Of a stretch of DNA of 64,000 nt, positions 29,586-39,400 are shown piece by piece (within the stretch, counting starts at the first letter, position 1; each line of letters opens with the position of its first letter). The notes beneath the pieces were generated by a model that saw nothing but the letters and a program-made list of their open reading frames with translations, was not told the DNA's origin and ran no database searches. This DNA comes from Pelobates cultripes. Lineage: Eukaryota > Chordata > Amphibia > Anura > Pelobatidae. The translations under genes were made by a program, and so were the position numbers. The DNA is taken from positions 115,933,433-115,997,432 of the forward strand of contig OW240918.1 in the NCBI GenBank assembly GCA_933207985.1, read 5' to 3'.

Positions 29586-29759
29586 ACAAACTTAACCAGG
29601 TAGGAAGTTAAAATGAATTAACTAAAATGGCTGCCCATTTAAATAACCAAACCCACTTACCCATAACTCCACTCCCTTGCTTACTTCCTCCTAGGCCCGC
29701 CTCCTAACCCCTGTCAAGGCCTTTTTCCGCTTAGCTGCGCTTGGCTACATGGGGCTACA
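29586..29759 (-). repeat. Ngaro split repeat A1 (5' terminus)
   Basis: 174 bp identical, as far as I can read, to A2 at 23365-23538. Its outer edge GGGCTACA joins the flanking MITE sequence at 29760. Transcription of the element presumably begins in or near this repeat. Confidence 0.9.
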
Positions 29760-30977
29760 CTCTGGCTACTACAAAAGCTTCATGTCAATGAAGTTGTTAT
29801 GGTGTCTAGGGATCCAGAGCTCTGTCCTATCTTGAACAGAGCATTTTTATACTGATTTTTTTTTTGTTTGTTTGTTTTTAAATGACATAGCAAAATAAAA
29901 TGTTTAACCACCTTATCCAATTGTTGAATTCTGTGTTGCCTCATCAATAACTGATTAAATTGTGCATGTGCCGTTTATGGCTTCATGCATATCTGACATA
30001 GCATAATACAATTTTTGTTAGACTTCAGAACTAACAAAATTGCATGCATTTTGTTATGTGTTTGGTATATTTTACACATGAATACTGAACATGCAATGGA
30101 TGAAAATGTAATGTTCTTGAAAATGTGTTATTTTGCACACAGATGATAGATAAGGAAGCTTTCTATGCCAACCCACGATCTTTGCATTTTTCAAAAAAAA
30201 TTTCCCACAGGGAACAATAATGGGTATTGCGCAGTGCATATAAAAAATATATTGGTATGCTGTTAAACTCAGAAACAGTAATTATACAAAGCACGGGTTC
30301 TACAAACACTTTGATAACAAATGGGACTAAACCCTTAGTGCTCAGGAGAAATACGTTCTACTTCTGGAATTAATGTTTAAACTTTCTCTGAACATAAAAG
30401 ATAAAATAGAAGGTCCTGCTGCAAGTTGAGCATTCTGAGACTACAGCCAGTGAATCGATCATCACTTTCTCAAACTAAAATCAGCTGCAGCAAGTTTTTC
30501 CAACCAATGAAATAATGCTTTGACTGACTAATTACCAGACAAACAAAATCAAAAATAAATAAATTACTAATCTTCTCTCCAGAGTCAAGTTTCTCTGGGA
30601 GCTGCCACGGCTCATCCTCGTCTGATGTCACGCTGGAGGGAGGGCCATTGCTTCTCTTAGAAGAGCATTGTGAACTGGAGGCGCATGCGCAACAGCTTCC
30701 ACAACACTGAGTTTCAAACATGTGAATATTTATTGAGATTGCAATGCTGTGATAATAATTAGTTATGTTAAACATTTGTTTTATGTTCCCTGTATTTTTA
30801 GCTGTTGCAAAATATAATCCAGGAATATAATAATTTATGGCTTTAATCTAGGTCACCTGACCTTATTCATTTTTAACAGGAACCTTTGTTAAATTCCTCC
30901 AGATGTTAAAGTCTAGATCTAGTGAGTTAGATTTCCACTTCATTACCAGTTCTAGCATTCATGACCATGTTCCAAAA
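29760..30977. other. MITE remnant and unassigned non-coding DNA
   Basis: 29760-29830 (ctctggctactac...gaagttgttatggtgtctagg) continues the T2-like sequence cut by the Ngaro element. The rest to 30977 is AT-rich and unassigned except for the exon-like frame at about 30571-30716. Confidence 0.45.
30571..30716 (-). other. Weak candidate for an isolated exon
   Basis: The minus strand encodes SSSQCSSKRSNGPPSSVTSD followed by an acidic DEDEPWQLPEKLDSGEK stretch. It is preceded by an AG (tttgaaactcag, 30712-30723) and followed by a GTAATT that could serve as a donor. The composition is more protein-like than any other small frame here, but I do not recognise the protein and the splice sites are mediocre. 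It may equally be chance. Confidence 0.2.
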
Positions 30978-31290
30978 AGCATTGGAGGAACACTATATTG
31001 TCAGGAATACAAACATATATTCCTGACACTATAGTCCTGGTATGGCAGTTTAGTTCCTCGGCCCCACTCCAATTGAGCTGAAATGGCGATTTTGTTTTAC
31101 TCCTATGCCGCGCCTGTCTCACCGCAGCTGGCTCCACCTGGAACAGCAAATCCCCCCCCAAGGAATGATGGCACGTTGCATTGGATTGGCTGCATTGATT
31201 TGGATGAGATCCTCAATCTTGATGATATCAGCCAAAGAGGTGGAGCCTCCCCGAAAAGACCGGCGCTGCAAGGGAGATCATCATTTTAAC
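30978..31290. mobile_element. Kolobok/T2-like MITE fragment
   Basis: The left end 'gaggaacactatattgtcagg', with terminal hairpin 'caggaatacaaacatatattcctg', matches the right end at 3149-3202 in reverse. The internal 'gatcctcaatcttgatgatatcagccaa' is a family feature. The right terminus is not visible. Confidence 0.6.
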
Positions 31291-32030
31291 AACAAAAATT
31301 AGAACATTGACCACTTAACACACCTTCTTCTACCAACCAAACATTTCTCATCACATTTTATTAATTCCAGATAAAAAGGGAAAAGTGAACTTTGGAAGTG
31401 CAGTTTGCCACAGACTCTTATTATTGTAATTTCCTTGTAAATGTTATTCATATGCAAACATCTCTATCAGTAGCACAGCATTTTCCTTGGTGTTTGAAAC
31501 AATTTTCTGTCAGAACATGGCTCGATACAAAGGTCACCCCATCAGAACTGTTTTCCCTCACTAGGAACCATAATACTGGAAAAAGTCATTTCGCAACGTG
31601 CATTCTTATTGTACTTGTATTTTTCCTGGCTGTCAGACAGCTTGTGATTGCAATTTTCTTTTTTCTAATGAGCAGAGTTGGAGCTATTTTATTCTTTTGT
31701 TGTGGATATGGAGCTGCGGTTGGGGCCAATGACAAGTAATTTTCTCCTATAGATCTCTGAGTAATGGACTTTAAATCAAAAGATTTTCTTTTTCTTCTAG
31801 ATGTTTTCCTTATTTGAATTTTATATATTCTATCTAGTGCTTTGTCATTTATTAATACTACAAACTCCATGTCTATTCATTCATTTTATTTATCTCTCGA
31901 TTTGGCATTTGTGTCATTTCTGTGTTTCGTACTGCGTGTAGATTGACAATACAGAAATGTCTTCGTGTGGAAGACAATATTCTACCCTTTTTTTTCCCCT
32001 TGTTATTTTTATATTTTTCATGTATTAACC
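31291..32030. other. No gene seen
   Basis: AT-rich non-coding DNA. The frames at 31392-31739 and 31922-32158 have no recognisable domain or codon pattern. Confidence 0.4.
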
Positions 32031-32300
32031 TCTTACTTTCAGAGAAAAGGCAGTGTTTACATTGCTGCCTACTAAGACCTCTAGTGACAGTCACTCAGAC
32101 AGACACTACAGAGTCCTGTGTCAGTGCTCTGCATGGAGGCGCTAAATGTTACCCATAGAGAACATGCGTAATATCCTCCCAATGCTTTCCTATGGGAAAG
32201 CATTAGCTTAGCTGAGATCATTAAAATCTCAGCTATGGAGGCAGGACAAGCAACAGCGAAACCAGGACGGCATGGGAAAAAAGGTGAGTAAAAACACCAA
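32031..32300. mobile_element. Kolobok/T2-like MITE fragment
   Basis: Shares 'agaaaaggcagtgtttacatt', 'cctctagtgacagtca', 'caatgctttcctatgggaaagcatt' and 'agctgagatcattaaaatctcagct' with the T2-like elements of the window. Both termini are missing. Confidence 0.5.
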
Positions 32301-32429
32301 TCATGTGATCGGAGGGGGTACCTAAACCCCCAGGTACCTAAACAGACATACATTCTGACAAACATACACACGCACATACGGACACACACAGACACACATA
32401 CACACACACTTTCTCTAACATCCCAAATT

Positions 32430-32800
32430 TATATTTTTAATTCTAATCCACCCAGCCTCCTTACCTTTGGGAGAGTTGAGTGGAATTTCCCTGGGGTCCA
32501 GTGGGGCTGCTATGCGTGTGTGCTATTCCTGCAGCTCTTCTCTATTCCCTTCCACTGTCTGCAGTGATGCCGGGATCGGAATGACGTTATATTACGGCTC
32601 CCGGCATCATTACACAGCGCGAGGGAGCAGAGAGGAGCTGCAGGAAGATCACTGCTCCCTAGCACTATCCCAGCTTGCCGCTTCCATACAGCCCAGGACG
32701 GCCAGCTATATGCTCTCCAGGGCGGTCGGCTACATGCTTCCTGAGCCCAGGACGGCTGGCTATAAAGTTTCCTAAGCCGGCCGCTTCCATTTAGGTAAAA
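32430..32800 (-). mobile_element. Decayed reverse copy of the 3431-4866 hAT element
   Basis: 'ccagcctccttacctttgggagagttgag' corresponds in reverse to 'cactccaaaaggtaaggaggctgg' at 3920-3946. 'gatgccgggatcggaatgacgttatattacggctcccggcatc' corresponds to the CRE-centred palindrome, now decayed at its centre. Termini not seen. Confidence 0.6.
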
Positions 32801-33099
32801 GTCTGACAAATCCAAGGCGCCAGGGCAACATTTCTATTTGCCAAGTCGAGCCCTGCCTTAACCCCAGAACAATAATCAGCGACTTTCATCCTGATACATA
32901 AATCTTCAATAAGTACCAAATAGCAGGAATTTGGATACAAAATGATATCCCACTGGTATAAAACGTTGGAGAAACTAGCTTCTGCAATGTGCAACCCAGA
33001 GTGCTAGAGATGTTTGGGGGAGTTGGGCCCCTTGTTCCACATATGGTGGTCATGCTCACTCATACAACCAACTTGGAGGGAATGTGCTGAGTCGTAGAC
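32801..33099. other. Short unassigned stretch
   Basis: 'gggggagttgggccccttgttccacatatggtggtcatgctcac' at about 33014-33058 reads on the plus strand like an L1/Tx1 ORF2 zinc-motif region (LFHIWWSC-like). It may therefore be a tiny L1 fragment. Otherwise nothing. Confidence 0.35.
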
Positions 33100-33690
33100 A
33101 AAAATATTAAAAAAAATAATAAAAAAAATAAAGGCTGGGTGTGGCTCTTTCATTAGTCCCTGGCCTTATCTTATAGCTAGGAAAGCCTTATGCTTATCCC
33201 ACGAATGCTTAAACTCCTTCACTGTGTTAACCTCTACCACTTCAGCTGGAAGGCTATTCCAAGCATTCAATACCATCTCAGTAAAGTAATATTTGTAAAC
33301 CTTTGCCCCTCTAATTTAAGAATATGTCATTGTGTTGTCATAGTATCTCTTCTTGTAAATATAGTCTCATCCTTTACTGTGTTGATTCCCTTTATGTATT
33401 TAAATGTTTTTATCATATCCCCCCCATCTCGTCTTTCCTCCAAGCTATACATGTAAAGATCCTTTAACCTTTCCTTGTAAGTTGTATCCTGCAATCCATG
33501 AACCAGTTTAGTAGCCCTTCTCTGAACTCTCTCTAAAGTTTTAATATCCTTCTGAAGATATGGTCTCCAGTACTACGTACAATACTCCAAGTGAGGTCTC
33601 ACCCGTGTACTGTACAATGGCATGAGCACTTCCCTCTTTCTACTGCTAATACCTCTCCCTATATAACCAAGCATCCTGTAAACTACCTGT
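33100..33690 (-). pseudogene. CR1-type LINE ORF2 C-terminal fragment
   Basis: The minus strand encodes typical CR1 C-terminal text: MPLYSTRVRPHLEYC, LERVQRRATKLVHGLQD, YKERLKDLYMYSLEERR and MIKTFKYIKGINTVKDE, with one in-frame TAG after EYC and further decay towards the 3' end. The 3' end lies to the left in an A-rich tail (33101-33130). The same family supplied the fragment at 17046-17385. It is 5'-truncated and lacks the reverse-transcriptase core, hence dead. Confidence 0.8.
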
Positions 33691-33795
33691 TAAGGTATTG
33701 GGAGAGTCAACTGCAAGCTGATTCACGCTTTCCCTTTTCTCATATTATGTACATTATAAGACAATAGGAGTGATGGGCTTTTGTTGCAACTGATC

Positions 33796-35112
33796 TGTGA
33801 CGGACCGCTGGCACTCCGACCGAGTACCTCCGTCAATCGATGCTCCTAGTGCTTGCCGAGGACTTCAAGCACTCCACCAGATACTATAAGCACTGCAGAC
33901 CCCACTTTCAGCTGCGCCGGGGTCTCGACGTCCTCCACCCACCCTAGACCCAAGACCAGTATCCAGCTTCCAGTGGGTAGACCTCTCCTAATCCAGAGAG
34001 AGTAGCATGAACAAGCTCTTACAAGAGCTTATACTCAGGGGAGTATTGTGATTATAGCAATCCCCAAGAGTGTAGTTATCTCATCCCCCAAACGTTAGCC
34101 AAGGCTTCAAGAAGGGGTCAAGCAGGTCTGTTGAATGGAAGCAAGCACTCAAAATTTATACAATTCCTCTGGCCAGAGGCACACTCCCTGGACCTGATGG
34201 TACTAAGACACACAAAGGACACAAACCAATCAAAACAATACAACAATGTCTGACACACCCACATACACAGTAAAATCCCTCCCTTCTATCCTGGAGATAA
34301 TTGGCTTAAGTAACTGTAGTAAACTCAATTATCTCCAGGTACAGAAAATATCTCTAAGTTACAACTGCAACAAAACACATTAAAATACATAACTTATATT
34401 CCATAGAACTGAACCCCTACATTTAACCTATCCCCAGATAGCTTGGATCTGAGCGCTCAATATATCCAAGCAGTGCTCAGATCCCACGAACATAGTAAAA
34501 TCGCCACGGGGTTCAAGTGTCTATGGAAGTCTCTTTGGACCGACCGCAGCATGGCTTTCCTGCCCAAAACAGTTCCACAGAATTTGGCTGTGCGGTCGAT
34601 CTATTTCAAGTTCAGTTCAAATAGACGAACGGCATCCGTTCGTGCAAATGTCAATGTTATAGTGCCGTTTGAATTGTCGAACAGCATTCGACTCCAGTCG
34701 AAGAGTTAAAGTTCAGTGAAGGTAAGGTTTCAGCGGTGTTTGTGCCGTTGCGTGTACGATTTGAGTTCCATGAACTCGACGCCCAAACACCGATGAACGC
34801 GTTCGACTAAACAAGATGGCCGCCGCCACGTGTTCGGCTATACGAATGGCAACCACCCAGCCGTTCGTCAATTAGCTGCGGTTAACCGCAGCTCCTGGGA
34901 GGTAAATGAGGGACACACTCCACTTGTGGTTGGTCCAGCTGTTCGGTAGTTTGTTCGGCAACTCCAAATACCGAACCAAATAGGGGAAAAAAACACGAAC
35001 AAGCCGTTTCACAGTCTTGGGACACAGTTTTAGCACAGGGACCATAATCCTGGAGCAAGAGGCTGGCAAGCAGGCCTCTCCAAGTCCAAGTGGTGAGGTT
35101 ACTTTCGCCACA
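33796..35112. repeat. 1.3-kb unclassified interspersed repeat, copy 1
   Basis: It runs from TGTGACGGACC to TTTCGCCACA. Two relatives are in this window (58255-59260 and 61431-62280), sharing 'gcactgcagaccccac', 'ttcccagtgggt.aacctctc', 'ctggagataattggcttaagt', 'gcccaaaacagttccacag' and the end 'gaggtcacttttgccaca'. The TG...CA edges resemble an LTR; the edges also pair imperfectly (TGTGACGGA/TGTGGCGAA), and ATC follows and precedes the ends. I cannot decide the class. No coding capacity. Confidence 0.6.
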
Positions 35113-36699
35113 ATCTCTAATTCACACTAATTTATCACTCATGGGGAAGGAAAAGCAGCCTTCAGCACCCGAGATGTTGTCAGCTACATATCCTATTATG
35201 ATCTTATAGTCATAATTCTGGCAAAGCATCAGGGTTGATGTAGAACACAGTGACTGGAGTGACAATGATTGTCCAACCCTGGTCCAGGGACCTAAGTGTG
35301 AATTCATAAGTCTGCCCTCTAGTGGTGTCTGCAGACAAAAACTAGCAGCATTGCCATGCTTATATTTAAGTGTATAAATCTCCCAGACCAGCAGAGATTT
35401 GGAAAAAAAATTGCTGTATCCGTTTCCACAAAGGAGCTGTTGTTATCCTGTTTTATTAATTAAGACTATTTTAAAAACAAAACGTGGCATTATACTTTAA
35501 AACTTTTTAGAAAACAATAAGACACATGTTTTCATCGGAAGTGTGCTAACTGATGAATACTAAACAGCTGTTCAGGAGAAGATCACATCTTTCTTAACAA
35601 TAAAATAATTATTTGCGAATATTATTCATAAGTCAAAAGCCCATCACTTGTCAAACCTTGTGTTATGATTCACAAACAGGAACCAAATCTGTCAAGTCTG
35701 AGTTAATAAGTGCCACTCATTCTAGGTATTTAATCTAAACTGCTTGGTTTTGCTGACATGTTGACTCATTTTTGAGTCATTTTTTCAGCACTGCAAAAAT
35801 TAAAAACATTAGCTCATGAATATGAAGTATATATTCAATGTGAAAAAAATACACAAAAAAAAATCTGTTTTTTTTGTTTGTTTTTTTTTATCTGGATGCT
35901 TGATGAATGTTAAATGTTCCAACATTCATTGTTTGGTTATGAGAAAAAAAAAGCATTGGTTGTGTTATTGATTTAAGAACAATTGTGACAAAATTTATTA
36001 TTTTTTTTAATGATACTTATTGTCCTAGTTTCTAATACACAAAAATGACACATTAAAACAGGGGTGACCAAAGGTAGAAAAACAGATATTATTGATTTAT
36101 ACCTCACATGACCCTTTTTCATTGATCACTTGGTATACACAAGATCTCTTTTTGTGAACATGTTTCAGGTATATTGTAGTTTTGTAGGAATTTACTGAAT
36201 TGGATAAAATGTACAATACAGCAATACTTGGACAGGCCAGAATCTTTAATATAATGAAAAGGGTCAGGAATAATGAATGAGAGAAAAAAAATTTCCATTT
36301 CCATTTCACACAATTTGGTATTCTTTATAGCAGGACTCAACATTTCCACCTGCTCAACAGCCATTGGGGAGTGAAAACTCTGCACTAGTAAGCAGAAATT
36401 CCTGGTGAGGGTACCATGGATCCTCCATACCTACCGCTAGGCAAACTAAGCAGACCCCTAGGGCACACTGGCAAGGGGGTCGCAATCTCCGGATGACTGA
36501 CAGGATTGTAGTGCACTGCACAGCGCTCCCTCCTGCCAGTCACTTCATGAAGTATCACCGACCAGACCGCAGTACAGGATCTTCTGTATCCTCTACCCAG
36601 TCTGACATGAACAGCTTCCTGTTAAACCAGGTAGAGGAAAGAGAAGATCATCTAGTGTTGTCTGCTCGGCCATGCTACATGAAGGTGAAAAGGAGCGGA
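35113..36699. other. No gene seen
   Basis: Non-coding AT-rich DNA with A/T homopolymers at about 35848-35900 and 35943-36012. No element could be assigned. Confidence 0.45.
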
Positions 36700-36985
36700 G
36701 AGATACCACAGAGGGATGGTGGGGTTAGACAGTCAAAGAGATACACAGAAGGGCTGGGGAGACACAGAGGGACAACGTGATACACAGGGGGTTGGGAAGG
36801 ACAAAGAGACACACAAGGTTTTAGTGGGAACAAAAAGACACACAGAGGGACTGGGGAGGAACAAAGATACATACGAGGCCTGGGGGGACAAAGACACACA
36901 GAGAAGGTGGGGATAAAGAATCACACAGAAAGGCTTAAGAAAGACAAAGAGACACACAGGGGCTGAGAAGACAGTAGTTTCAAGT
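36700..36985. repeat. Minisatellite, about 30-bp unit
   Basis: Degenerate copies of 'gacaaagagacacacagagggctgggga' recur about nine times. The same motif appears singly inside the hAT family at 1204-1561 and in 51238-51420. Confidence 0.7.
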
Positions 36986-37873
36986 TTTTTGCTTTTCAAT
37001 TTTTTTTACAAATCGGTTTCTAAAAACCGAATTTAATAAATTTTGGGGGGGATGCAAGTAGCCGGTATTGAGTAGGACACAAAACAGTTTAGCAACGGCT
37101 CTGCTTGCAGTACCTTTAAGCCTGTATGGTAGTGCAGGATGTAAATGTTTGACACCTGCTCTATAGAATTACTTAACATAATTTCAAAGGAATTAGTCAG
37201 TTCATCAAAAAGACAGGAGTGGACTACTGCTATGATAAATTAAATAGATTTTTTGATATGCCATGTAAAAAATATTTTTAAAAATGTAATCTGTCTCACC
37301 GATAAGAATTCAGAATAGTGTAAAGCGCAAATAGTGTAACGTTTAATTAGTGAAATTTGTCTTAAACACAAGCAATTCACGATTCTACTTTGTGATTGGT
37401 AGATAGTCCCAGGAGATGGGGCATTAGCATATACCAATAATGATTACCAAGCTCAGTCCTCTGCAATCTGCACATTTACTTGGTGGAAAGCTATCGCTAG
37501 ACCTGTCTGAAATCCAGTAGTCTGCTCTGAAAAACCACTAACATTGGTGTACTGGTTAATGTTCCACTATATTTTTTATACCTATATAGGTGCATGGAAT
37601 ATCATTAAAATTAAGGATCCAGCCTTCTCTGCACATTTTATGGTTACCGGATAACAGCCTCCTATTTATGAGAATATATGGACTCTGGCGCTTGAGCAGA
37701 AGTGGTGAGAGCATATTATTACTACTACTACTGAGATTTCCAGGACAGCTAGCAGATGTACAATGCAAAATAGTGGAATTCCCGCACTGCTATGTAAAAA
37801 TTTTGCAAATTATGAATATGCTGGGGAAATATATTATATGCAAATCTTGTATTCTACTATGCTCCAATACATC

Positions 37874-37913
<40 letters not shown>
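36986..37913. other. Non-coding stretch ending in a TA microsatellite
   Basis: No gene. 37877-37913 is an uninterrupted TA run abutting the DIRS terminal region. Confidence 0.5.
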
Positions 37914-37916
<3 letters not shown>

Positions 37917-37989
37917 TGAAAATGTATCCATACTTACCGTAATTTTCCTTTCCTGGTCATAGGCCATGGCAGCACAACAATGGGTTAGC

Positions 37990-38061
37990 TCCTCCCTATC
38001 CCTAATTAGACAGGAACAGAATTAAAATCAGGGGTATAAATACCCCCTCCCACCAATGGTC
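37990..38061 (-). repeat. DIRS inverted terminal repeat, 3' side
   Basis: TCCTCCCTATCCCTAATTAG...CACCAATGGTC, complementary to 43576-43647 apart from one base (caggAaca versus caggAgca). Confidence 0.85.
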
Positions 38062-38306
38062 CCTTAGTCTTGTTAACAGCAATATCCCAGGGCGGGATCT
38101 AAGTGCTGCCATGGCCTATGACCAGGAAAGGAAAATTATGGTAAGTATGGATAAATTTTCATCTTTCCTGGCCATATCCATGGCAGCACAACAATGGGTA
38201 ATACCCAAGCAATAACCAAGGGAGGGAATAAAGACAAAAAAAAACACAGACTCAAGAACATTTTAAATGCTGGTGTATTAGAAATCACACGTGCAATAGA
38301 AATCAA

Positions 38307-39400
38307 TCAAGAAGAGCTGACTGCGGATAAGACTGATTTGCCAAAAGAGTCTGATTGGCTGGCTTTAACGTTAATCTGGTAATGCTTTATAAACGTGTTT
38401 GGAGAAGACCAAGTGGCTGCTTTGCAAATCAGCTCAGGTGACAAATTAGCAGCTGCTGCCCAAGATTAGGAAAGGGACCTCGTGGAGTGAGCCTTGAGCC
38501 CATCAGGAACTTTCATCTTTGAAGCTTGGTAAGCCTGAACGATGGCGGCAACAATCCATCTACTGATGGCCATCTTAGAAGCCTGAAGCCCTCTTCTGGG
38601 GCCGTTGGGGATGACGAATAGCCTTTGAGAGATCCGCCAGGCTGAAGATCTTTGTAGATAGACAGACAGACAGACATCGAACAAGATCTAACGGAGAAGG
38701 CAGAGGTTCAGCATCCTCAGTAGAAGACTCCGAATGAAGAGCCGGGAGTACTATTTCTTCGTTGATGTGAAAAGCTGACACCACTTTAGGACGAAATTCG
38801 GGAACAGTCCGTAAAATAACTCTGTCCTTATGAAAAACTGTAAAGGGCTCTTTAGTTGAAAAGGCATGGAGTTCAGACACTCGTCTACCTGAGGCTAAGG
38901 CCACCAATAGAACCGTCTTAATGGTGAGTAACTGAGGAGAGATGGATTCAAGAGGCTCAAAAGGAGAATTGCTCAGAGCTTTTAACACCAAGGGAAGATC
39001 CCATGGTGGAGCGAAGGGCTTGATAGGAGGCTTGATTTTCAAAACCGCTGCCATAAATCTGATCACATCTGTGTTCAAGGCCCATCTTTGGTCCGTAAGG
39101 GCCGAAAGAGCTGAAATATGTACCTTCAGGGTATTGTAGCTTAAACCCTTATCAAGACCGGATTGTAGAAATTCAAGGATCTCCTTGGTGGAGATAGACT
39201 GAATATTCCTGTGGTTGGATGCAGCCCAGGAGGAAAAAACATCCCAGATTCTGTAGTAAGTGGAAGATGTAGAGCGTTTCCTTGCTTGCAATAGAGTTTC
39301 AATGACAGAATGAGAAAATCCCTTGCAATTCAACCTTTCCCTTTCAATTTCCATGCCATCAGCTTGAGGGAGGCAGGGTCTGGGTGGAGGACAGGACCCT
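38307..39400 (-). pseudogene. DIRS tyrosine recombinase (broken)
   Basis: The recombinase domain reads in one frame from about 39306 down: SVIETLLQARKRSTSSTYYR, then the first catalytic Arg in ASGRRVSELHAF. Phase is lost in the (GACA)n tract at 38656-38676. In the next phase it continues FVIPNGPRRGLQASKMAISR and KAHSTRS, which holds the His-x-x-Arg pair. A TAA at 38466-38468 interrupts it; beyond it follow SWAAAANLSPELICKAATW and FIKHYQI, with the nucleophile Tyr codon at 38379-38381. The frame ends near 38307. So all catalytic residues can be found, but not in one frame. The upstream phase stays open all the way to 41226, overlapping the whole RT region. Confidence 0.85.

Larger units (their letters stand above)
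22837..29759 (-). mobile_element. Ngaro-type tyrosine-recombinase retrotransposon, nearly complete
   Basis: A 6.9-kb element on the minus strand has split direct repeats in the order A1 (29586-29759), coding region, B1 (23536-24009), A2 (23365-23538), 54-bp spacer, B2 (22837-23310). B1 and B2 (474 bp) differ at one base that I can see; A1 and A2 (174 bp) appear identical. It encodes Gag, RT-RNase H, tyrosine recombinase and an SGNH hydrolase, the set known for vertebrate Ngaro elements. There is no LTR, no integrase and no target duplication, as expected for recombinase-mediated insertion. The trinucleotide ACA is at both outer edges and at the B1/A2 junction. Two frameshifts lie in G/C homopolymers. 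Confidence 0.93.

Noticed and set aside
28898..29611. 237-codon plus-strand frame
   Set aside because: Antisense to the GC-rich Ngaro gag N-terminal region. Composition explains the openness; the sense strand has the family features.
33796..35112. Solo LTR of a retrovirus-like element
   Set aside because: TG...CA edges fit, but I see no convincing 4-6 bp target duplication, no poly(A) signal/TATA arrangement that I trust, and rearranged copies. Left unclassified.
36675..36999. Minus-strand Cys/Pro/Leu-rich frames (CVSLCPSQPP type)
   Set aside because: They are translations of the gacaaagagacacacag minisatellite.
37868..37919. Ile/Tyr alternating peptide
   Set aside because: It comes from a TA microsatellite.
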